This document shows positions 1 to 5,462 of a stretch of 6,272 nucleotides of DNA, in pieces. The DNA is taken from positions 3,740 to 10,011 of the forward strand of contig JBBIVP010000069.1 in assembly GCA_037439705.1 (NCBI GenBank). The letters run 5' to 3'. Below the pieces are notes generated by a model, which worked only from the letters and a program-made list of their open reading frames with translations, was not told the DNA's origin and did no database searches. The translations under genes were made by a program, and so were the position numbers. The stretch's first letter is position 1, and every line of letters starts with the position of its first letter. The DNA comes from JBBIVP01 sp037439705 [NCBI: bacterium]. GTDB lineage: Bacteria > JBBIVP01.

Positions 1-2
1 AT

Positions 3-128
3 AACATCAAAAATATAGATATAGCAATTGGACTTTCATACACATTTTTGTATGTTGATATTGAGGAGACTTCCTTTAAACACCATAATTTAGAAATAAT
101 GTTATCGTTTACTTTTCTCCATAGATAA
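3..128 (+). CDS. C-terminal end of a probable outer-membrane beta-barrel protein (partial, 5' end outside window)
   Basis: An open frame enters from the left edge and stops at a TAA at 126-128, giving the last 41 residues of a protein. Two stretches alternate polar and nonpolar residues: about residues 6-20 (DIAIGLSYTFLYVDI) and 29-39 (NLEIMLSFTFL). They are joined by a polar loop (EETSFKHH). This is the pattern of two adjacent transmembrane beta-strands, and an aromatic-rich final strand close to the C-terminus is typical of outer-membrane barrels that use the BAM machinery. The other two plus frames are interrupted by stops here. The gene would converge on the minus-strand operon, with 30 bases between the two stop codons. 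The barrel call is inferred from pattern only; no family can be named from 41 residues, and a chance open frame of this length in AT-rich DNA is possible though the composition argues against it. Confidence 0.55.
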   Translation, partial: NIKNIDIAIGLSYTFLYVDIEETSFKHHNLEIMLSFTFLHR

Positions 129-158
129 ATAAAGAATTTTAAATAAATGGCTCAATTT

Positions 159-2057
159 TTATATCTTTTTTGCAACTTCATACCCATCCTGAATTGCATC
201 CGGCAACTTTCTAACCTCTGAACAATCACCTATTAAAAAGACCGCTTTTTTCATTTCTTTTATTTCCTCGTAAAGCCTTCTGTCGCTCGTATATCCTGCA
301 CATATGACCACTGAATCTGATGGAATCTCCTCTCCATTCTCAAGAAAGACAATAAATTCTCCGATTTCCTTAACCTTCTTTCCAGTAATTACTTTTACAT
401 TATACCTGTTAAATGCTGGAATGAAAAAACCAAATTTGAAAGAGTTTGAAATGTCCCTTCCCCATTTTTCCATCATTTCAACAATTGTAACCCTTTTCCC
501 TTTTTCAGCAAGAAATACAGCAACCTCACAACCTATGCTCCCACCTCCTATAATAACCACATCTTTACCAACCTCCGCTCTTTCAGCCAAAACATCGGTG
601 GCTAAAAAAACATTTTTCCTGTCAATCCCTTTTATTTCAGGAATTAAAGGAACAGCTCCTGTGGAAATGACAATAACATCAGGATTTTCTTTCTGAATGA
701 GGGAAAATGTAACCTCAACACCATTAAAAATTTTTACATTGAGCCTCCTTGCCTGTTTTTCGTAATAATCTATCACTTTTTTCATTTCTCTTTTAAAAGA
801 AGGAATGCAAGCAAACCTTATATTTCCACCGAGCATTTCTTCCCTTTCGTAAAGCAGGAGTTCGTGCCCCTTCCTTCTCAGAAAAACTGCTGAAGAAAGT
901 CCTGCCGGTCCACCACCAACAATCATAACTTTTTTAGGTGAAGATTTACCCATTTTCTCTCCCTCTCTTCCAACCTCGGGATTTACAGCACATTTTATTC
1001 CACCAATACCCATTGAATCTGCGCAGCAATTGCATCCGATGCAGAACCTTATCTCATCCTCTCTTCCATCCCTGAATTTATTTATTATGTCAGGGTCAGC
1101 TATTAAAGCCCTTCCAATTGAAACCATATCAGCCTTCCCTTCACGGATGATTTCTTCGGCAAGAAGTGGTGAGTTTATCCTTCCTGCAACGATAACTGGA
1201 ATTTTAACGCTCTTCTTTATCCTCTCGGAGAAAGGGACATAACATCCGTTTTTTACAAACATTGGGGGAATAACCATCCAGGCAGACGAATAACATCCAC
1301 CAGAGATGTGCACCGCCGAAATCCCCTCTTTCTCAAGAAGGGAAACTATTTTTTCCGTCTCCTCAATTTTTAATCCGTCCCCCACAAACTCATCAGCTGA
1401 AACTCTAAAAAGGAAAGTAAAATCGCTTCCAGCTTTTTTTATGGCATTTCTTATGCATTCAATTGCAAATTTTGCCCTTTTCTCATAAGTATTTCCACCC
1501 CATTCGTCTTTCCTTTTATTTGAAGAAGGTGAGAGAAACTGACAGATAAGATAACCATGAGCACCGTGAATCTCAACCGCATCAAATCCCGCATCCCTTG
1601 CTCTTCTTGCCCCCTCCCCGAACATCTCAACGAGTTCCTCAATTTCTTCTGAACTCAATTCCCTCGGCATCTCTCCCATTGGAAACCACGGAACAGGTGA
1701 AGGGGCAACGGGCTGTGCTCCTATTATCTTTGAACGGGTCTGCCTTCCAGCATGAAAAAGCTGAATTGCACACCTTGCTCCATTTTTCTTCACTCTTCTC
1801 GCCAGTTCCCTCAATTCCGGAATGAATTTATCATCCCATATTCCAAGTCCTCCAGGAAATCCTATTCCAAGAGGATGAATTGATGTGGCCTCAATAATTA
1901 TGAGTCCAACCCCACCTTTTGCTCTTCTTTCGTAATAACTGATAAGCTTCTCGCTTACCGTACCATCAGGATTTCCAAAACCCGTTGCCATAGGAGGCAT
2001 TATAAGCCTGTTTTTTAACTCAAGACCCCCAACCCTTATGGGCTCAAAAATTTTCAT
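159..2057 (-). CDS. Fe-S flavin NADH:enoate / 2,4-dienoyl-CoA reductase family oxidoreductase
   Basis: This 632-residue protein has the architecture of 2,4-dienoyl-CoA reductase (FadH), 2-enoate reductase and BaiCD-type enzymes: an FMN-binding old yellow enzyme TIM barrel (about residues 1-335), a Cys cluster, then an FAD/NAD(P) two-Rossmann module. Family members reduce C=C bonds of unsaturated acids or acyl-CoAs, passing NAD(P)H electrons through FAD, a [4Fe-4S] cluster and FMN in the cytoplasm. Visible marks are the start MKIFEPIRVGGLELKNR, HGAHGYL at 164-170 with Tyr169 in the usual proton-donor position, and HISGG at 250-254. The cluster Cys are 339, 342, 345 and 356, with an extra Cys344. 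GGGPAG (381-386) binds FAD, GGGSIG (504-509) binds NAD(P), and the closing FAD motif is at GD 610-611. Length is normal. The ATG overlaps the upstream lipoprotein stop as ATGA and has a good GGGAGG site. It is the last gene of the operon. The substrate cannot be told; the IPPM segment near 263 resembles enoate reductases more than FadH. Confidence 0.93.
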   Translation of the reverse strand: MKIFEPIRVGGLELKNRLIMPPMATGFGNPDGTVSEKLISYYERRAKGGVGLIIIEATSIHPLGIGFPGGLGIWDDKFIPELRELARRVKKNGARCAIQLFHAGRQTRSKIIGAQPVAPSPVPWFPMGEMPRELSSEEIEELVEMFGEGARRARDAGFDAVEIHGAHGYLICQFLSPSSNKRKDEWGGNTYEKRAKFAIECIRNAIKKAGSDFTFLFRVSADEFVGDGLKIEETEKIVSLLEKEGISAVHISGGCYSSAWMVIPPMFVKNGCYVPFSERIKKSVKIPVIVAGRINSPLLAEEIIREGKADMVSIGRALIADPDIINKFRDGREDEIRFCIGCNCCADSMGIGGIKCAVNPEVGREGEKMGKSSPKKVMIVGGGPAGLSSAVFLRRKGHELLLYEREEMLGGNIRFACIPSFKREMKKVIDYYEKQARRLNVKIFNGVEVTFSLIQKENPDVIVISTGAVPLIPEIKGIDRKNVFLATDVLAERAEVGKDVVIIGGGSIGCEVAVFLAEKGKRVTIVEMMEKWGRDISNSFKFGFFIPAFNRYNVKVITGKKVKEIGEFIVFLENGEEIPSDSVVICAGYTSDRRLYEEIKEMKKAVFLIGDCSEVRKLPDAIQDGYEVAKKI

Positions 2058-3061
2058 TTTTTAAACCTCCCTGAAAATTCTTCTGTAATCTGAAGGTAAG
2101 TATCTCCAAATTCATAACTCTCCTCTATCTCCGTTCCCTCATGCCATTCATTGAAACTCGTTATTAATACCCAATCCGGTTCAGCAAAAATAGCCTTTTC
2201 CCACAATTCCCTGTATAGTTCTCCTTCTTTTCTGTCAATGAAAAGAGGATTTTCCCTTCCTATATTCCTGTCATCATACCCTGGAATTACAGTGAGTGCA
2301 GAAACAATTTCATTGATTTTGCCAATTGTTGCAAACCTAAGGTATGAATTTCCTATATCTCCTCCAAAAAGGAGGTCAAAAAGTGGATTGTATATGTGAA
2401 TTCCCGAAAATCCATCTTTTATGAAAGGCTTAACGAGAAGGGAAGAAAAAAAGTAAGTTGCTACATCTCCAACGAAAATCACATTTTCAAAAGAATTCGC
2501 AATTTCCTTCCATGAAACCATAGGGGATGAGAATCCAGGAAATATGGCTCTCTGGTATACAAAAATTACAGGTCTTTCCATCCATTTCAGAAAATTCTCC
2601 CTTTCAAAAAATTTAGAAAGATATTCTATGCCTTCAATTATTCCCTCAATTCCTTTTTCTGGCACCTCTTCATAATATATTGAAAGTTTTATTTTAAATT
2701 TCTTCCTTTCAGCAATTTCAAAGGACTTATTTAAAACATTATCTTCAAATGACCCCATTCCCCACCATGAAAAAATAAATCCGTCTATCCCGCACCTTTC
2801 AGCGGTTTCAAAATGCCTCTCAATCACTTCTGAGGAAGACGAGTCATAAACATCTGGATAGGGATGATGGCTTGCTCCTATATCTCTGCTTTCTCTCTCA
2901 CCATCCTCCGGATTGTGCCCGCCCTCATCCCAGTGCCTCCAGAATCCACTTACATCAGGTGTTCCGTACCATGGGTAATAGAAGGCGAGAACTAAATGTT
3001 TATTATTCTTCCCTCCACATCCTATTAAAACCAATGTGAGAAATAGAAAAATTTTTTTCAT
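2054..3061 (-). CDS. Lipoprotein with GH99/WbsX-like glycoside hydrolase domain
   Basis: The 335-residue protein opens with a short lipoprotein signal: Lys2-Lys3, a hydrophobic core, and the lipobox LIGC at 12-15. Cys15 would be lipidated, placing the protein on the outside of a membrane. The rest is one TIM-barrel-like domain resembling glycoside hydrolase family 99 and the related WbsX proteins of polysaccharide clusters. Marks are FYYPWYGTP (27-35), a WRHW segment (41-44), SHHPYPDVYDS (64-74), GIDGFIFSWWG (91-101) and TSFNEWHEG (301-309). In GH99 endo-alpha-mannosidases the two glutamates of the NEWHE motif are the catalytic pair; here they are Glu305 and Glu308, so the enzyme looks intact. 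The likely role is cleavage of an alpha-linked surface or environmental glycan, but the substrate is unknown. Its ATG overlaps the gamma-CA stop as ATGA. No clear Shine-Dalgarno lies upstream, so translation probably depends on coupling. Confidence is high for fold and lipoprotein, moderate for activity. Confidence 0.85.
   Translation of the reverse strand: MKKIFLFLTLVLIGCGGKNNKHLVLAFYYPWYGTPDVSGFWRHWDEGGHNPEDGERESRDIGASHHPYPDVYDSSSSEVIERHFETAERCGIDGFIFSWWGMGSFEDNVLNKSFEIAERKKFKIKLSIYYEEVPEKGIEGIIEGIEYLSKFFERENFLKWMERPVIFVYQRAIFPGFSSPMVSWKEIANSFENVIFVGDVATYFFSSLLVKPFIKDGFSGIHIYNPLFDLLFGGDIGNSYLRFATIGKINEIVSALTVIPGYDDRNIGRENPLFIDRKEGELYRELWEKAIFAEPDWVLITSFNEWHEGTEIEESYEFGDTYLQITEEFSGRFKK
2066..2071 (-). 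promoter_or_regulatory. Shine-Dalgarno site for the flavoenzyme gene
   Basis: Read on the minus strand this is GGGAGG, followed by 8 A/T-rich bases and the ATG at 2057-2055. It supports that ATG as the start even though it lies within the last codons of the upstream lipoprotein gene. The strong site suggests the flavoenzyme can be translated efficiently beyond simple stop-start coupling. Confidence 0.7.
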
Positions 3062-3588
3062 TTTGAATGGGAGAAGAACTCGTTGAGGTAATGAATGGAA
3101 TATTTCGCATATCTTTTCGCATAATCCTTTATCCTTTCTATCTCATCATCTGATAACTCATGTTTCACAACCGCTGGAGAACCCATTATGAGGGATTTTG
3201 GGGGATATTTTTTATTTGGAGGAAGAAGAGAGCCAGCAGCAACAATCGAATCTCCCCCAACCTCAACCCCATCAAGTATTACACTTCCTATTCCTATGAG
3301 GCATCCATCTTTTACAGTGCATCCGTGAAGGACGCATCTGTGCCCAACAGTTACACCATTCCCTATTATCAGTGGATTTGTGCCCTCTGTCACATGGAGG
3401 ACTGAAAGGTCCTGAATGTTTGTTCTCTCACCGATTCTTATAAAATTTACATCCCCCCTAACCACGCATCCAAACCATATGCTTGAATTATCCCCTATGA
3501 CTACATCCCCAATTATAATGGCATTTTCTGCTATAAAAACATTTTTACCAATCAAAGGATATTTATCATTAAATGGAAGAACTGGCAT
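3058..3588 (-). CDS. Gamma-carbonic anhydrase family protein (left-handed beta-helix, YrdA/PaaY/CamH type)
   Basis: The protein has 176 residues, the usual length for the short gamma-CA group. Hexapeptide repeats of the I/V-G-x-x form run from about residue 12 to 120 (such as IIGDVVIGDNSSIW), predicting a left-handed beta-helix that trimerises. The three metal-binding histidines are present: His65 in LHVTEG, and His83 and His88 in GHRCVLHG. Arg44 and Asp46 (RGDVN) and Gln59-Asp60 also match conserved residues. A C-terminal helix (about 145-172) follows, as in the family. Proteins of this type may hydrate CO2 using Zn or Fe, but many members have no shown carbonic anhydrase activity, so the metal site is better supported than the reaction. 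The acidic proton-shuttle loop of archaeal Cam is absent, as in CamH-like proteins. The protein is cytoplasmic. The gene start lies inside the end of alr (20-base overlap) and its stop overlaps the lipoprotein start as ATGA. Confidence 0.9.
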   Translation of the reverse strand: MPVLPFNDKYPLIGKNVFIAENAIIIGDVVIGDNSSIWFGCVVRGDVNFIRIGERTNIQDLSVLHVTEGTNPLIIGNGVTVGHRCVLHGCTVKDGCLIGIGSVILDGVEVGGDSIVAAGSLLPPNKKYPPKSLIMGSPAVVKHELSDDEIERIKDYAKRYAKYSIHYLNEFFSHSK

Positions 3589-4384
3589 TTTGCCCTCCTG
3601 TAAATATTCTTTTTACCCTGCTTGTCAAAAGACAGAGAACCTCGTACGGAATGGTTGATGAAAAAACTGCAAGTTCTTCTGCTGATATACTTCTTCCATT
3701 CTGCTCGCCTATTATGACCACCTCATCTCCCAATTTTGCTTCTGTAACATCGGTAACATCTATGGCTGTCAAATACATACAAACTGTTCCAATTATAGGA
3801 GATAGTTTTCCATTCACAATAACAGACCCCTTGTTTGAATTGGCACGCAAAAATCCATCCCCGTATCCAACAGGAATAATTGCAACCCTGCTCTTTCTTT
3901 TCAATATGTATGTGTGACCATATCCTATTCCGTATCCTTTCGGGAGCTCTTTTATTGAGTGAATTCTTGTTTTTAGTGATAGAACCGGTTTTAAAGGGAT
4001 CTTCAACCTGCAATCCCGGGAAGGGTATATTCCATAAAGGGCAATTCCACACCTCACCATATCAAGGTGTGAGGGAGGAAGGAGAATCGTGCCGGCACTA
4101 TTTGCAATGTGCCTTATTCCCTTGAAATCTGTATCCCTGATGCATTTTTTGAAAAGCATTAACTGATGTTTTATAAATTCCATATCCTTCAAATCAGCAT
4201 AGGCGAAGTGAGACATAATTCCTTCAAGCAGGATGAACCTGTAATCTCTTATTTTCTCCATGAGGCTTCTGAAATCCTCTGGCAGAAACCCGAGTCTCCC
4301 CATCCCTGTATCTATCTTTATTTGAATCAAAGCCTTCTTTCCCCTCTTTTTTCCTGCTTCATTCATCCTTTCAATTCCCTCCAA
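3569..4384 (-). CDS. alr: Alanine racemase, C-terminal part (frame-broken alr)
   Basis: These 271 residues are the rest of a PLP-dependent alanine racemase, which interconverts L- and D-alanine for peptidoglycan. The frame differs from the N-terminal part at 4371-4685. Visible are KIDTGMGRLG (23-32) with the Arg that contacts PLP, MSHFAYAD (57-64), HIANSAG (92-98), the catalytic-Tyr segment GYGIGYGHTY (Tyr155), PVGYGDG (171-177), and the closing TIPYEVLCLLTSRVKRIF (Tyr247). The motif normally read CMD is CMY here (Cys202-Met203-Tyr204), an unusual change of an entryway residue. The TTG at 4384 is only the first possible start in this frame; homology runs straight on from the N-terminal part, so it is probably not a true start. 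An ATG at 4366-4364 has GGAGGG 11 bases upstream and might allow separate translation. Together the parts make about 375 residues, the normal Alr size. Either the gene is inactivated or the break is an assembly error. Confidence 0.85.
   Translation of the reverse strand: MEGIERMNEAGKKRGKKALIQIKIDTGMGRLGFLPEDFRSLMEKIRDYRFILLEGIMSHFAYADLKDMEFIKHQLMLFKKCIRDTDFKGIRHIANSAGTILLPPSHLDMVRCGIALYGIYPSRDCRLKIPLKPVLSLKTRIHSIKELPKGYGIGYGHTYILKRKSRVAIIPVGYGDGFLRANSNKGSVIVNGKLSPIIGTVCMYLTAIDVTDVTEAKLGDEVVIIGEQNGRSISAEELAVFSSTIPYEVLCLLTSRVKRIFTGGQNASSSI
3593..3599 (-). promoter_or_regulatory. Shine-Dalgarno site for the gamma-CA gene, inside the alr 3' end
   Basis: The minus strand reads AGGAGGG, 4 bases before the ATG at 3588-3586. 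This near-perfect site fixes the gamma-CA start within the last codons of alanine racemase, so the 20-base overlap (3569-3588) is real and not a start-prediction artefact. Confidence 0.75.
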
Positions 4385-4685
4385 CAGCCCTCAAATTGTG
4401 ATTAACAAGAAAATCTTCCTCTCCGGGAAATACACCATTGAGAACAAGAATTTTTTCATTTATTCCGCTCTTTATCAGAATATCAGCTTCTCCCGCTGTT
4501 GCAACCCCGAACCATCTCGCTCCTTTTTCTGAGAGAACCTTTGATACCTCAATCAATCCATGACCGTAGGCATTCGCCTTAACCACGCACAAAACCTCTC
4601 CACCCTTTGCTTTCTTTTTTATTTCATAAAAATTGTGAATCAGGTTATCAAGGTTTATGTAAGCAACAGTTGGTCTATTATCCAT
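4371..4685 (-). CDS. alr: Alanine racemase, N-terminal part (frame-broken alr)
   Basis: This frame encodes 104 residues matching the start of alanine racemase: RPTVAYINLDNLIHN (4-18), then VVKANAYGHG (34-43), where Lys36 is the lysine that forms the Schiff base with PLP, then FGVATAGEADIL (59-70) and ILVLNG (79-84). After NHNLRA (95-100) homology breaks off and the frame ends in three non-homologous residues, GGN, and a TGA. The next matching residues, LEGIERMNEA, are in the +1 frame at 4384 and leftward. Family alignments usually have about two more residues between these blocks, so the break fits a loss of about 8 bases or another non-multiple-of-3 change. By itself this fragment lacks the catalytic tyrosine and most of the barrel and cannot be a racemase. 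The ATG at 4685 is the only start in frame after the methyltransferase stop (36-base gap); it has no clear Shine-Dalgarno. Confidence 0.85.
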   Translation of the reverse strand: MDNRPTVAYINLDNLIHNFYEIKKKAKGGEVLCVVKANAYGHGLIEVSKVLSEKGARWFGVATAGEADILIKSGINEKILVLNGVFPGEEDFLVNHNLRAVGGN

Positions 4686-4721
4686 AGGCTTTATTATTTC
4701 AAATCTGGATTTTTGAGCAAG

Positions 4722-5462
4722 TTATCTGGTGGAAGTTCCCTTCTTTGCAAGGGCTACAAAACCCAATGAGAATTTTCCATTTAGTTTTTTATTTATGATA
4801 TCGCACACAATTTCAAAAGGAAGTGCAGAAATAACCAGCAATGCATTAATAAGATATCCTAATACTTTTACAACAGGAAAGGATGTAGCGGATAACAGAA
4901 AAGCTGAGAGCGTGGATGTGAAAAGAGTGAGTAAAGTTCCGAAAGGATAAATTTTTACTACTTCAAATCCTCCTTTCTCTAAAAGATATTTCAATCCAAA
5001 GGCGGTCCATCTGTGATAATCAAAGGGCTCCCCATGCTGGTAGAAAAAAAGCGGAACACCAATTATTATCTCACCTTCTTCGGTCAGGACCCTTCTTATT
5101 TCTTTCAAAATGAGAAAGGGTTCATCAACATGCTCAAGAACGAACCAGCAAAACACACAATCTATGGAAAGGTCCTTAAATGGTAGGTATTTACCATCTG
5201 AAACTACATCAAGTCCCATATGATATGTCACATCAAGGGAAATATATTCTGAGCAATACCCTTTTAGAACCCCACGAAAAACTGATAAACCAGCCCCGAG
5301 GTCAAGAATTTTTTGAATTTTTTTTCCGGTAAAACAATTTTTCACAATCTTCCAAGATAATAAATATGAGGATGAAATCGTCCAGTAAATTTTTGAAGAG
5401 GAATATTCGCTCAGAAGAGCATACCACTTATTTTTTAAATAATTGAAAAATTTTGAAATCAT
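4722..5462 (-). CDS. Class I SAM-dependent methyltransferase with C-terminal membrane hairpin
   Basis: The 246-residue protein has a Rossmann-type methyltransferase core (Methyltransf_11-like). Motif I is ILDLGAG (52-58), an acidic residue ending strand 2 is Asp77, and the post-motif block SIDCVFCWFVLEHVDEP (99-115) is followed by a helix and strand ending EGEIIIGVP (129-137). The segment HGEPFDYHRWT (143-153) with GLKYLLEKGGFEV is characteristic of methyltransferases found in polysaccharide and glycolipid clusters. Residues about 175-220 are strongly hydrophobic with a Pro-Val-Val-Lys break near 196-199, suggesting two membrane helices or a re-entrant hairpin that docks the enzyme at the inner membrane. 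The last residues return to a strand-like KFSLGFVALAKK. The gene starts at an ATG overlapping the glycosyltransferase stop as ATGA, with only a partial AAGGGG site. The likely job is methylating a sugar or lipid-linked glycan made by its neighbour; the acceptor is unknown. Confidence 0.82.
   Translation of the reverse strand: MISKFFNYLKNKWYALLSEYSSSKIYWTISSSYLLSWKIVKNCFTGKKIQKILDLGAGLSVFRGVLKGYCSEYISLDVTYHMGLDVVSDGKYLPFKDLSIDCVFCWFVLEHVDEPFLILKEIRRVLTEEGEIIIGVPLFFYQHGEPFDYHRWTAFGLKYLLEKGGFEVVKIYPFGTLLTLFTSTLSAFLLSATSFPVVKVLGYLINALLVISALPFEIVCDIINKKLNGKFSLGFVALAKKGTSTR

Noticed and set aside
37-54. Inverted repeat CATACA-CATTTT-TGTATG, a possible terminator
   Set aside because: The stem is 6 bp and A/T-rich, no T-run follows on either strand, and it lies inside the plus-strand coding end.
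129-158. Gap between the two convergent stop codons, searched for a bidirectional terminator
   Set aside because: It is A/T-rich with no GC stem; no terminator can be supported.
304-696. Plus-strand 130-codon open frame
   Set aside because: It lies antisense to the flavoenzyme's FAD/NAD domain, has no family features, and is a shadow of that gene's codon pattern.
3573-3917. Plus-strand 114-codon open frame
   Set aside because: It is wholly antisense to the alanine racemase C-terminal domain, with no recognisable motif or ribosome site.
3723-4052. Minus-strand 109-codon frame inside alr
   Set aside because: It is an alternate frame of the racemase, which has clear motifs; this one has odd composition and no motif.
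4371-4400. Programmed ribosomal frameshift in alr
   Set aside because: No slippery heptamer or downstream pseudoknot is visible, and about two expected residues are missing at the junction, which a deletion explains better.
4686-4721. Promoter or small RNA in the only gap of the operon
   Set aside because: The 36 bases are A/T-rich but show no convincing -35/-10 pair and are too short for a structured RNA.
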